A stretch of DNA of 64,000 bases from NCBI GenBank assembly GCA_002110485.1, contig MOWL01000032.1, positions 1 to 64,000 of the forward strand, read 5' to 3'. The stretch comes from Emergomyces orientalis. Its lineage: Eukaryota; Ascomycota; Eurotiomycetes; Onygenales; Ajellomycetaceae. The notes beneath the pieces are model-generated. The model saw nothing but the letters and a program-made list of their open reading frames with translations, was not told the DNA's origin and did not search any database. The number at the start of each line of letters is the position of its first letter. The first letter of the stretch is position 1. This document shows positions 45,318 to 55,477 of this stretch, in pieces. The position numbers and the translations under genes are program-made.

Positions 45318-46666
45318 GGTTCACCCATGTCTTGGTCCTGCGTGGAGTCTGGTCGCGCTGGGCGTGCATAGCCACTGAGCGAGCCCCGTTGCTGCGCGCC
45401 AGCTCTTGCCACATTCGTGGGTCTGCCAACCTTGCACTGAACAATCAGAGGGTCCTCTCCTGTGATTCTGCTATGCTTTCTGGGGGTGATCCAACCCTCC
45501 TCATCTGGTGTTTGCACCACAAAGCGCCTTGGCCGGTTCTTGAGAGCCTTCTTGGCCAGTGAAACTGCCGTCTGTCATTCAGAGCATCTTGCAGATCATG
45601 CTGGGTGATCTCCTTCACAGTTACAGCAGACTGCCTTCTTTCCTTCCAGTGCTGCGGGGCAGGTCTTGTCCGTGTGTCCCTCTGCTGCACAGTGCCCACA
45701 GATATCACCCTTGCGGCAGAATCTGGCTATGTGTCCATATTGCTGGCAGCTGTAGCATCAGGTGACCTGAGCCTCCCTGTGGAAGATTTCAACCATGCAG
45801 AATTCATTCCCCAGAATGATGCCATTCTCCACAAGCGTGTTTGCCTGCTGCGGTGTGGCTACATGTAGGATAATGCTTCCATGAGGCCGCTGCTGTTTAG
45901 CTAGCCGCTTTGTGACCCTGTGGATGAGTACTCTGCATCTGAGAGATGGGTTCTGCTTGTAGACATTCTTCACTGCTTTATCTGAGCTAATCCAGCTAAT
46001 GACACTGATAGATGCACTCTTGATTAATACTGCATACATCTTCTTTCTCATGTGTGCCTTGTCACCCCATTTCTCCATTCATTCATTACTTTTTGTCAGC
46101 TCGGCCTTCGTGCTGGGGTTGTCTGTGACCAGGATCAGATCACCACTAGGCATGTATCTTGCTGCAACTATGGTGCCAGTGGTCATATCTTTGATGGTCC
46201 CATTTACCTTTCTCACAATGGCCTCTGGGGTGCGTTCCTCCACTGGCAGTGTGTCACAGTTGCGGCGAGATATCACCACCTCTCTCAATGCACGCCCGGT
46301 TACTATCTTTGCTGGCGGCCCTCCATTGGCCGCTATGCGCGCCCATGAGGTCTCACTGTCCAGCATGTTGCGTCTTTCATTTTGCTGTGATGCGCTTGTA
46401 GCGTTCTCTAGCTTCTTTAACATGTTGTCAAGCAGGTCCTCCTTGAGCTCATTCACTGCCTTCAGAGCTCTCTGAATATACAGTAATTCTTTCTTATTAA
46501 TCTCCTTGTCTTTCTCTCCCTCTCTAAGAGCCTCGGTGATCATGCGCAGTGTTGCTGTCATACCATTTGTTGCTGCATCTCCTGCCTGCGCGGCTCCAGG
46601 TACGCGTCGCGCCGCGCGCGCACCCACATTCCCTGCACCACCATTCACGCTCACAGCCTCAACCAT
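45314..46666 (-). pseudogene. LINE E ORF1 (Gag-like, three CCHC knuckles), broken by TGA stops
   Basis: Probable start ATG 46664-46666 (MVEAVSVNGGAGN). Ala/Lys-rich N-terminal half, then an RRM-like gag core (AVLIKSASISVISWISSD, GSIILHVATPQQANTLVENG) and three knuckles: CYSCQQYGHIARFC, CGHCAAEGHTDKTC and CCNCEGDHPA (the last followed by a TGA and ARC). Stops at about 46079, 45756, 45588 and 45573 are TGA at likely Trp or Arg codons. The frame ends at TGA 45314-45316, which overlaps the ORF2 ATG (shared ATGA). Confidence 0.85.
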
Positions 46667-46791
46667 GGTGTTTGAGAGTGTGTGAGCGAGCTGATGCTCT
46701 TCAAGACCCTCTGCAGTACGAAAGTGATCGCGATTTAGATGTAAAAGAATAAAATAATTTTTGATGAGGTTTTTTCGCAAAAAGAGAATAT

Positions 46792-47015
46792 AAATAATCT
46801 TCAAAGATATTTATAAATAAATAAATAAAAAAAGAAAAATCAATTTGCTGACTATTCTGGGCTGGAATTCAAGTATTGCAAGTGCTATTTATTTGAAGAA
46901 AAAATGTATATTAATTAGTTTTAAAGTTAGAAAAATCCTGAGACTCTTTGAGTCTCAGATAGATATCATAGTCTCTGACTGCATATATCTATAATGGAAG
47001 AATAATAATAATAAT
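46792..47015 (+). other. LINE D 3' UTR, terminal part with hairpin and AAT tail
   Basis: Resumes D after LINE E. Includes CCTGAGACTCTTTGAGTCTCAG at about 46936-46958 (10-bp stem, TTT loop; the outermost pair is mutated here) and ends with (AAT)5 at 47001-47015. Both truncated D copies end with the same sequence, so this is the true element 3' terminus. Confidence 0.88.
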
Positions 47016-47067
47016 TTGAGTATCTTTTGGGCCGGTTAGCGGGGCGCCCAGCCCGCCGGGCGCCGTC

Positions 47068-47196
47068 GTGATTGGTCCGTTTCCGACGTTAGGCCCGTTG
47101 CGGCAGCACCGTTGCCGCTTCGGGGATCGCGCTGCCTCTCGCCGCTTTTGCGCCCTCTCACGCCGCTTCAACGGACGGCCGCTCGATCTATAAAAA
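47068..47196 (+). promoter_or_regulatory. Promoter elements upstream of the SANT-like gene
   Basis: Inverted CCAAT box GTGATTGGTCC (47068-47078; GGACCAATCAC on the other strand) and TATAAAAA (47189-47196), followed by a CT-rich tract (47220-47275) of the kind seen at fungal transcription starts. Transcription would begin near 47220, leaving a long leader of about 1.1 kb before the ATG at 48302 or undetected upstream exons. Confidence 0.55.
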
Positions 47197-48301
47197 CCCA
47201 TCCCGCGCCCTCGCAACGACCACACACTCTCTCCTCCTCTTTTCTCTCCCTCCCTCTTTCTCTTTCCCTCTCGCTCGCGCGTGGATGCACTGCCCCTTTC
47301 CCCTCCTTGCAGGGAACCTGTGCCGTCTTACCCGGCCCTCGCCCCTTTTTCGTCCTGCGCCCGCGGAGTCGCCGAACGGATGTCTGATGGCCTCGCGGGC
47401 TGCTGCTTCATTGGTTTCTGGACCATCCACGCCGCCCCTCGCGGTGTTACTTCGCTTGATCTGGAGTCCAGGCTGCTGGGACATCTACAGCCATCAGCCG
47501 TGTTGCAATGGCCTTTGCCGTGTTCGATCGGCGACTGCGAACCGCAGATTGCCAATGGCTTTTTTTCTTCTTCATTTTTGGTTGGGAGGTCGAGTGTTCC
47601 CGACCCCCTGCCGTCTCTTTTTCTCTTTTTTCTTTGCGGTTCTATCCGGTCGATCTGTTCTCCCGTACGCTGTTGTCTTGGGGCGCCCTTTCGTCCGTGG
47701 AGATCTGTGCGGCAAAGCAACAGGCGCACGGGGAAGACCAGCGGGCGAGCCTCCTGGAGCCGGAGGGCTTGCTGAGTCCTGAGTGATGGAGGGTTGCATC
47801 GCCCTTCGACCACCAAGGCTGACCGCCTCATTTCCTTTCCCCAGCCAATAGCAAAATTGCCGCACTTCTTATTTGGTATCGGTGTACGCCTGCAGGTCGG
47901 ACCACGGGGCTTCGTGATTGCATGCTCCACATGTTCAGGGCTGGAAGTTACGATAGCCATATGCGATTGGTGCAGCGCGCCGGTTATCGACCTCCAGGTG
48001 GCTTTCCGATGAGGACGGACGCGTCAGCAGTCTCAGGGAGGATTCAGGGATCAGAGGAATTCGCCCCGTTTGCTTCCTCTCCTATGTGGGAGATGGTGAG
48101 GCAGTTGAAGAAACCTCTGCGCTGAGAGAAACTATAAAGGGTGGCCGAGCCTCCTACAGAATCACTGGCATTTCGTGATCCGTTTCTCTCGCCCGCGCAC
48201 GCTTTTCCCAGCAGGCCCAATGCCCCACTCTCCTCCCTACTCCCCCCATTCACCTCTGACTCGGAATCTCCCCTCTCAGATCCCCAATCTCCCACTCCTA
48301 G
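47197..48301 (+). other. Probable 5' leader of the SANT-like gene
   Basis: About 1.1 kb, GC-rich, with overlapping short open frames on both strands (such as 47281-47775) that have no recognisable domain. Either an untranslated leader or sequence containing unrecognised upstream exons. Confidence 0.4.
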
Positions 48302-49660
48302 ATGGCCCTCGCGTTTCATGTGAACAACTTCAAGCCGTGGACGCCGCGGCACCCCAAGTCATTCTCACTGCGCAAATGCCCCAATTCTCACACCCCAGAA
48401 CCCAGAAAACCCCCTCCCCCAGCCCCAGGCCCGCGTTGTGATGTCTCCCCCAACACCCTGCTGCCCCCCAAGCATGGCCTTCCTTCGAAGCCGCCGGCTG
48501 AAGTTTGCGTGCCTATCAGCGGTAATACTCAGCCGTGTGCGCCGTTGAGCTCCCCCTCTCAACCAAGAGAGATGTCTATACCACCACCCAGTTCGGAGAA
48601 TCCCCGGCATCGCGTATCATCTCTCTGTGACCTGGCACATCACACCCCGAATTCGCATCCCACCCCTGCCCGTGACGTACAAGATGATATCTCTGATACG
48701 CCGACAGAACTGCCTCCCCTTGGGAGAGGCGCCATAGGGGCTGATTCGTCGTCGCCAAGCATAGCTAGCTTGGATGGTAGCTTAGAAGATTTCTTCAGGC
48801 TCCCGGATCTCCAGAACAACATCCCCATTGACCCAGCGATCCTTGCCGACGACGCGCCTTGGGACATTAGTGACCTTCACCAGCCTGTCCAGCAAGGCGA
48901 TGATCTTGCCAACCCAAAGGCCATTTATCGCTATCCTGTACCTCCCCTGTCTATGTCCTGTGACAACCCCAACCATCACCGAGGATCCGGAGAGAGGCCT
49001 GACGGCTGGAGTAGAAATTCTCAAGCAGTTGATGATACTCACGTTCTGGATCATCGGCAGATTCACCCTGCCCGTTGCGGCACTGACATTGATGTTCCTT
49101 GCTTCTACAGCACGAGTGACGACTTCCTCAGCGACGAACAGTTCAGGAGGCGCAAGCGAGGGTCACAGCAACCAGAAGAACTGGCTGCAAAGCGGCTTCA
49201 CGTCGCCTCTGCATTGTCTATGGAAGGTTCCTTCACAGCCCTTCGCTTCCATTTTCTGTCGCTGCCGCTTGATGAGCGTCTGCAGTTCCTTTCTTGGCTG
49301 TTTGAAGGTGCTTTGGCGAGTTGCATGTCCGACTCAACACCGGCAATATGGGTGGGAGATGAGAGTGTGTGGTCAGCCGGTCGCTCGGCTCCTCACAAGG
49401 TCGGAAAATCTCAGCGTGAGCGCGGCGAGGGGAGAAAGGGCCACAGAGACAAGCTGTGGCGATGGCTCCCCGAGGATGACGCACGGCTCCTGAGCATGAT
49501 GGAGGAGCGCCGACCCTGGCCGGAGATAGAGAGGTGTTTTCCAGAAAGGATGGAATCGGCGCTGCGCCAGCGGGTGTCTACGCTTCGGAAACACGAGAGG
49601 GGAATGCGCACAGCCGAACCTGCCAGTGTCACAGTAGCATCTGCAGCCCCGGAGGATTGA
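48302..49660 (+). CDS. Myb/SANT-like DNA-binding domain protein
   Basis: 452 residues, no intron needed. The N-terminal 300 residues are Pro/Ser-rich and probably disordered. A short basic stretch RRRKRG (about residue 285) could be a nuclear localisation signal. A hydrophobic helical segment (LDERLQFLSWLFEGAL) precedes a Myb/SANT-like repeat at about residues 385-430: LWRWLPEDDARLLSMMEE, WPEIERCFPERM, ALRQRVSTLRK, with the spaced Trp residues and the final basic helix typical of the fold. It probably acts as a nuclear DNA-binding protein. Similar single-repeat proteins are, from memory, common in Aspergillus and Penicillium, sometimes in repeated regions. Starts at the first ATG of the frame. 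Confidence 0.7.
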   Translation: MALAFHVNNFKPWTPRHPKSFSLRKCPNSHTPEPRKPPPPAPGPRCDVSPNTLLPPKHGLPSKPPAEVCVPISGNTQPCAPLSSPSQPREMSIPPPSSENPRHRVSSLCDLAHHTPNSHPTPARDVQDDISDTPTELPPLGRGAIGADSSSPSIASLDGSLEDFFRLPDLQNNIPIDPAILADDAPWDISDLHQPVQQGDDLANPKAIYRYPVPPLSMSCDNPNHHRGSGERPDGWSRNSQAVDDTHVLDHRQIHPARCGTDIDVPCFYSTSDDFLSDEQFRRRKRGSQQPEELAAKRLHVASALSMEGSFTALRFHFLSLPLDERLQFLSWLFEGALASCMSDSTPAIWVGDESVWSAGRSAPHKVGKSQRERGEGRKGHRDKLWRWLPEDDARLLSMMEERRPWPEIERCFPERMESALRQRVSTLRKHERGMRTAEPASVTVASAAPED

Positions 49661-51327
49661 GACGTATTGCTAATCCACGTACATGAAAGTGATATGATGA
49701 TCGACCATAAGGTGGCCTCTCCTAGCCATTCATTAACGGCCTTTGGTAGGCAGGTGAAGGTAGCCTTGATCGGCAGTGTCTTTATCTTTCTCCTCCTCGG
49801 GGGCAACCCACAGCTCGTCACAGGTATGTAACCGGAGAAGCCGAGCCACCTGCCCGTCGCACTGCCATGCGTTCCCCTCTTCTACTGTACGCAGCCACAG
49901 CCGAATGATACCTACCCTCTGGTTCCCCCATGGTGATCCGCATGCGACAGCTGTGGAAGGGACGCCACTGCTGCATGGGTTCTATTTTCAGACTTCGTCC
50001 TCGGATATTGTTGGCTGCTGCGCCGTACTTCAATGGATGGCTACCCACTGGGAAGTACTGCCCAACAAGTCTTTGCTTTTGGTCAAACTGCCCTGCTCAA
50101 CTGCAGGAAATTTATGATGCGGTTTCCACTTACCTGCAACTTTGGCAGAAATTGACATTATTATTATTATGGTGTTCATAACATTCATTAAGTGAAGATA
50201 TGTGCCGCTTGTGTTGCCTTCTCATCAAGTTTGACCTTCTAAAATTGGATTCGCCAAGCATATGGCAAAGAAAGGAAATTTGATCCACTTCTCATGGCGC
50301 ATCGTGGGCGCATCGTGGCCCTTGTAATTTGATGGCGGTGTCAAACCTATGCGCAGTGGTCTTCACACTTCTACAATGAGGAATAGAATATACATAGCAA
50401 GTGAGGAAAGATGCCTCATATCATTTGTACAGAAGAGCAACAATGGAGCATCATTAGCCATTTATCAAATACAAAGATGAGATGAAACAAGTATAATCAA
50501 TACAGGAACATTCTGCTGCTAAAATGTAAACCGCGCCTTTGATGACGCCCTATAGGCTCCCGATCTCTATATGTATATGTGAAAATGTCCGGCTGAGGGT
50601 TGGAATTGTTATCTCTCTTGCTCAAATTCAAGCTCCCTTTTGGCATCTTGAGGACGCTGCTGTTCTCGAGCGTAGGATTGATGTAAGTTCAAAACCTGAG
50701 TTGTAGTTTCATTTCCATGATTCATTTTTGTGTGGAGAATACAGCGGTACATCACTATGTCATGGCAGCTGCGAAATATTCCATCCCAACGGGTGAAGAA
50801 AAATCTCAAAGTTCTTATCGCTGCATTTGTTCCTGGTACTTGACCTAGATTGATTCATTCAAGCTGGTCTTTGATTTTGTCCGGGGAGGGAAGAGGTCCC
50901 ATGCGTTAGGTAGTGGCCACCTGTTACTAAACATAAAGACACTGCGCACACCTGCTTTAGCTTCCCGTGCCAGTCCCTAATTCAAGTCGTCAGGGATTCC
51001 GCAAAGTCAGAGCCTTCGGGATTCCACACCTGACTAAATCCTCACACGATTTCCTCCGCGATGAAAAGTCGTCCGCAGATATGGTGCCGAACACTTAACT
51101 CCTTCAATCTTGCATCTGAAAGCCCCACTGCCCATGCCGCATAGCCTTTCTGTATCTGCCGTCGCAGAGGCGCACCTTCGAGGAAGCAGGTGAAAAGTGG
51201 AGGTCCCAATTGTATGTTGAGAAGGGGTGATAGTTTGCCTAGTAGTATTTTGTGTTGGGAGGAAGACCCTGGTTTTGATCGTCTTGCTAATAACCTTGTT
51301 AGATTCTCTTCTGTACGGTAGCAAGAT
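49661..51327. other. Intergenic region
   Basis: About 1.7 kb between the SANT-like gene and the kinase-like gene. A short ATT run at 50156-50170 could be a retroelement-style tail or a simple microsatellite. Short open frames on both strands carry no recognisable domain. No RNA gene seen. Confidence 0.45.
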
Positions 51328-52009
51328 TTAACTAACCAAAAGCTCCCCAAAGCTTGCAACAAGCGCATCCTCATAATCGCAGTATTTTAATTCTTGGCAA
51401 CCCAGTGATTCACGATGAGGAAACGTTGTTGCGACGTCAAAATCTATCCATACCACCCTTTCCGGGGTACTGGGAACAATTAGGATGTTTTTGGGATAGA
51501 TATCATTGTGGTGGATTAGGGCGCTATGAATCACTTTCATGCCGATCATCGCCTTATGGAAGCGATGAGTTGAGTAATTTACGCAGTTCAGTGCTTCTGC
51601 GCCGGATAAATATTCAAGCAAAATCGCCCTCGGTCTGTATCTGTCGTTGGCGAAAGCATTAAGCTGTGGAGCTCGGATTTCAAGTCGGTCGATATAACCA
51701 TGGTAGCGGGGTACAAAGCCGCGCTCACATACACCAAAGGCATGAAGGTTTCTGTAAGCATTCAATTCGCAGCGAAAACGATTGAGGTCACGGCCTTTCT
51801 TCGTAAATCCTGGGTCGCCATTGTCATGAAACTGCGAAGTCAGCGTTATTCTGGAGAAGGATACCAGAACTTACAAGTTTCATTGCATATCGGTTGCCAT
51901 GAAGCTCTATCTCAAACACTGAAGAAGCCTGTGAACAAGAGATTTCCCTCCAGATATGTATGGAATCAGGGTCGGGGCGTAGTAAGTCGGTCGGATACCT
52001 CGGGCTCAT
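51328..52009 (-). CDS. Small protein-kinase-like protein (one intron)
   Basis: Exon 1 is 52009-51875 and exon 2 is 51831-51328 on the minus strand. The 43-bp intron starts GTAAGT, has a CTGAC branch-like site and ends CGCAG. Splicing is in phase 0 and gives 212 residues. The catalytic order is preserved: Lys in RYAMKL at the end of exon 1, Glu in RFRCELNAY, HND in LIHHNDIYPKNIL (the HRD position with the following Asn) and DFD in VWIDFDVATTF (the DFG position). There is no clear glycine loop and the C-lobe is short, so this is a compact RIO/aminoglycoside-kinase-like protein. The start ATG is the first in frame. Its 5' end faces the gene at 52240. Substrate unknown. Confidence 0.68.
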
Positions 52010-52239
52010 CGTGACGGTCAGCGTGCGAGGTGGGAAATATCGAGGCTGGGTCAAAGTTTGGAAGAGGCTCTAGGGCTGGGAGCCTTCAAACTGGAGCTGG
52101 TACCAAGTTAGTCGAACTTCTACTGGAAACAGGTCTGGGGCGAGTTCGACGACACACTGGTCAGGTAGGCACGTGATTTTGATCTGACTAAGCCCCGTTT
52201 TATCCCACCAGGGTGAAAATTAAATGCAGGCCATTCTTG

Positions 52240-53040
52240 ATGGCATATCCAGTTCCCCACCTAACACCCATGGCATCCCAATCTCTCCTCCATTATCTCT
52301 CCATCGCTCTGCCGGCAATCCCAACCCAAGGTACTATCCCCTCACGTAATACAACAAATCCCCGCTACGGCGCCGACGATATTGCACAGGTTGTTCCCTG
52401 GCCGGAGTTTAACTACGGCACAATCCTCCAGCGGTATGCGCCAGCACTTAATGCGAAGCTCATTCGCCCCGATCCTTTTACTTCTCCGCCCGCCGCCATT
52501 AGGGATGAGCCCCAATTCCACCTGCGTTTTGCGGACTTAGTTCTGCCTCGCGTGAGGCGTGGCCTCCGTGCGGGATTCGAGCAACTGGCCCAAGAACTCC
52601 CGATTCGACGGCTTTCGGCTGTCACCTTGGATGGTGGAGGGTCTGCTGCCCTTATCGACCAATTTCGACCAGACACGGCATATGTGGTGGTTGGTGGCAA
52701 TTACGCTACTAGCGACAATCGAGCTCCGGGGGACTTGAAGGTGTCGTGGAAGTGGTCCTCCTCGATGGCCGGCTCCCAAAACTTGGCTGACCGACGAGAA
52801 TATAAGCAGGCCTTGGCTCAAGTGAATTTCTATATGGATCAGCACGGCGCGCGACATGGGTTTGTACTTACAAATGCCGAGTTTGTTGCTCTCAAGCGGC
52901 TCGATGAAAACGGCCGTGTAGCTGTTGCCGACCCAATTCCTTGGACTGGTGGTGGCGTTGGTCGGCCTTCCGTACCGTTGGGGTTATGGTATCTCGGCAT
53001 GCTGGCAGCAGAGGACGATAATTGGGTGTTGACTGGTTAG
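52240..53040 (+). CDS. Conserved fungal protein of unknown function, possibly PD-(D/E)XK-like
   Basis: 266 residues from the first in-frame ATG. Visible segments: RYGADDIAQVVPWPEFNYGT, LNAKLIRPDPF, FHLRFADLVLPRVRRGLRAG, TLDGGGSAALIDQFRPDTAY, APGDLKVSWKW, ALAQVNFYMDQHGARHGFVL and PLGLWYLGMLAAEDDNWVLT. The GDLKVSWKW followed by a Q-containing helix (QALAQVNFYM) recalls the D...(D/E)xK plus helix layout of PD-(D/E)XK nuclease folds. That is an inference from spacing only. I remember similar proteins of unknown function in Aspergillus and Penicillium. A GTTAGA...TTAG segment after codon 265 could be an intron that adds about 30 residues. It is transcribed divergently from the kinase-like gene across 230 bp. 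Confidence 0.62.
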   Translation: MAYPVPHLTPMASQSLLHYLSIALPAIPTQGTIPSRNTTNPRYGADDIAQVVPWPEFNYGTILQRYAPALNAKLIRPDPFTSPPAAIRDEPQFHLRFADLVLPRVRRGLRAGFEQLAQELPIRRLSAVTLDGGGSAALIDQFRPDTAYVVVGGNYATSDNRAPGDLKVSWKWSSSMAGSQNLADRREYKQALAQVNFYMDQHGARHGFVLTNAEFVALKRLDENGRVAVADPIPWTGGGVGRPSVPLGLWYLGMLAAEDDNWVLTG

Positions 53041-53158
53041 AACCATTTTTGGTACTGATGTACCATGTTCGTAATGACGCGCTTCCCTTTGTTTCCATTA
53101 GCCCATAGTGCGTTTACTCTACCCGCCTTCCCTCATCACTCACAAGGAAGAGAGGAGC

Positions 53159-54113
53159 ATGAAATTCAGCTCGCGGACGCTATTGGTCGAGGGCATTAGA
53201 TTGCTCAGCCGCGGTGGCAGCCGCGTATTGATAATTACAATCCAGTTAATTCCCAGGTTACTATACGGACCGAAGATATGGCTACCACCCGTAGTGATAT
53301 CTTATAGAACGCCTAATTGTTTCAGAAGATATAGAACATTAAAACCGCCAACTGTAGTTCAGACAATAGTAGGATCGGTTTTCGTCGGGTAAATTTCCCT
53401 TCGGCGCGTGGTACTCATTGACTTCGGATATTGCGGGGTCGGTCGAACTCCTTCAAACAGCCCTGCCGAGTGGAAAGCAAAACACCTTCCTGGAGTCCCC
53501 ATATATCCTTTGCTGCGCTGGGATCAGGGTTGGGGCCGTCATGCGAATTTTCATGAATGGGTTGACTGAGACTGGCAAACTTGGCTTGAACACTGTTATG
53601 AATTCACAAGAGCATCCATAACGGAACACATGCGGTCGATTTGGCTGCCAAAAGTACCGCCTATATCACCGCCTCCACGTCACCGTCCGCATCTTCAGTG
53701 TGTTTCCCCGCCCCGTTACCGTTCTCCGGTTCCTAGAATTCCGACGTGCCCTTTATATCGACTAAAACAAGAAGAACAAATAAGCAGATGGCTGTGGTTT
53801 GGGCTTGAATATCGATGCATGCGTTTTGCCCAACTTTCTGAGGTTTATGTGATATTATTTTTTACAGGATATGTGAAGAGGGAGGCCCGGTGGTGCCACC
53901 TTCATTTTTGGATAACTGTGGAGGATCACAGCACCTCATTATAAATCAAACCCACGTTCCAAGTGCGCGTCCTCCCATCTTGATAGCCACTCTCCCTGCC
54001 AACCTGCCCATGAAGCGGACAGAATTCGAGATGCCACCGGCACAGATCCCTCCTTGTGAAGCTTCTGATTTGGCCCACCTCGGACGCCCTGGAAGACTCC
54101 TCTGCAAAATATA
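53159..54113 (+). pseudogene. Possible degraded fungal gene
   Basis: Protein-like segments appear in changing frames: MKFSSRTLLVEGIRLL (53159), DNYNPVNSQVTIRTEDM (53230), IDFGYCGVGRTPSN (53417), WGRHANFHEWVD-stop-DWQTWLEHCYEF (about 53536-53610) and PSARPPILIATLPANLPMKR (about 53960). Frame changes and stops (one a TGA before DWQTW, where Trp is likely) suggest a decayed gene. I do not know the family, and a chance arrangement is not excluded. Confidence 0.33.
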
Positions 54114-55102
54114 AATTTGGACCAGACAACCGAAGTCAATACTGTATCATTCAGTGCCATTTGTTAGTCTCCTGACATAGGTGGCTTATTTGTTGTTTGC
54201 CAAGACACTAGTACCGTTCACAGCACACTGGTTGTTTAGCAAACGCTTGTTACGAGCTTGCTTTAGGCGAACCACAAGGGAAAAGGCTGTACGAATATAG
54301 AACATATTGTATTATATTTATGTGGATTTAAAAAGGCCCACACCCCGGTGGGAAGTTCCGGATGCGAAGAAACTCCAATCATTATTATGCTATTCTTGTG
54401 ATTATGATCAACCCTAAAAAGGGAAGTCGCGGACATCCTGTAATAAATATTCTATCACCTGCAAATCTAGGATGACGCTCGAAATTGGTCGCACATCCTT
54501 GGTCAAGGGCTGCCTCCACCTGTCACCCAAGTGATCAAAGATAGACGTTTTATCAGTCATAGTCGCAAAGACTGGGAAGTTCAGCAGAGTGAATTTGCTC
54601 CGAAAGTTGTCTCTGGTGGGTCACGGTTGGTATGGAGAGGTCGTCAGTAAAAGTTTCTATCTGTAAATAAATATATTATTCACGCGTCATTCTAGCACAG
54701 TCACTGAAGTTTGGTGAGAAAATCATTGCTTCATCTCCCAAACAGTTAGTCAACTAGAGCTGTGTTGATATTTCACACTATTTCTGTCTCCTTGGCTGCT
54801 TCAATACCTGTGTCTGCTGAGTGAAGGAAGTATTGAGTGTAACTTCTGCTGAGACTGCACAGCTTTTCTGACTTAGTTAACTATTATTCTCATTCAAAAA
54901 GAATGGGACATTTGATTGAGAGAGTTCAACTTCTAACTGTGAAATATCAAAATTTACTTCAGAAGAGATCTTATTAATAGTGAAATGAATCTTTTTCAGA
55001 TAATCTAATACTCATTTCTTATAAATATTTCTTATAAATATATAAGCAGATCACTTCTCTTTGCTGTTGAGCTCTGTAAAGTCAAATATTCTGATGAAGT
55101 GA
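54114..55102. other. Intergenic region up to copy A2
   Basis: About 1 kb, becoming AT-rich after 54650. No gene, LTR or tail recognised. The five bases before the A2 LTR (AGTGA) are its candidate target duplication, but the other side lies outside the window. Confidence 0.45.
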
Positions 55103-55450
55103 TGTGGTGGGGAATCTCGGCGTGGTATTACTTTTCGCCGAGACCGCCTCATATATTTGTTTGGCATGGCTGCCTCATATTCCCATTATCCTTTGACACA
55201 CGTGTGGATTCGGCGAAGATTGATTGTACGCAGAGCAGTGAGATTGCTCCTTTTTGATTGTGTGATTTGATATGTGATTGATTGCTTGTTCTTCTTCTAT
55301 ATTTGAATCTCCTACGTGTTCTTTTGTATTGCTATTTGGATAGCTCGTTGAATAGAATATTGTATACACGGCGAACTTACCAACCTCCTTACGATCCCGC
55401 TGCTCCTGCCCACGTGCCGCCAAAAGCGCACAACCCCTTATTCCACTTCA
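55103..55450 (+). repeat. A2 5' LTR
   Basis: 348 bp, TGTGGTGGGG to CCACTTCA (TG...CA), matching the A1 3' LTR at 15943-16257 except for about 33 extra bp near 55309-55341. Confidence 0.92.
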
Positions 55451-55451
55451 T

Positions 55452-55469
55452 TGGCGTCCCTGGGAAGGC
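55452..55469 (+). other. A2 primer-binding site
   Basis: TGGCGTCCCTGGGAAGGC starts one base after the LTR. The leading TGG is complementary to a tRNA CCA end. I did not identify the tRNA. Confidence 0.65.
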
Positions 55470-55477
55470 AATTCAAA

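Larger units (their letters stand above)
41341..46778 (-). mobile_element. LINE E (Tad-like, GC-balanced), inserted in the LINE D 3' UTR
   Basis: 5.4-kb minus-strand LINE: AAT tail at 41341-41359, 3' UTR, ORF2, ORF1 and a short 5' UTR ending near 46778. Flanked by the 13-bp target duplication AAAAAGAGAATAT (41328-41340 and 46779-46791). The uninterrupted site is preserved in the D copy at 35648-36214. ORF1 has several TGA stops and ORF2 one, all at likely Trp or Arg codons. Composition differs sharply from LINE D. Confidence 0.92.
32581..47015 (+). mobile_element. LINE D (Tad-like, AT-rich), carrying two self-insertions and LINE E
   Basis: In order: two tandem 5' units (32581-34530), ORF1 (34845-36988) with an inverted 5'-truncated D copy inside, ORF2 (37022-41167) with a second truncated copy inside, and a 3' UTR interrupted at 41340 by LINE E. 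The UTR resumes at 46792 and ends in an AAT tail at about 47015. Three internal insertions each have a clear 13-14 bp target duplication, which makes the reconstruction firm from 34845 onward. Base composition is far more AT-rich than the host gene at 20962. The exact 5' end and D's own target duplication were not identified. Confidence 0.85.

Noticed and set aside
47281..47960. Overlapping open frames of 160-210 codons on both strands as genes.
   Set aside because: GC-rich leader sequence opens several frames at once; none has a domain, and they overlap each other in conflicting frames.
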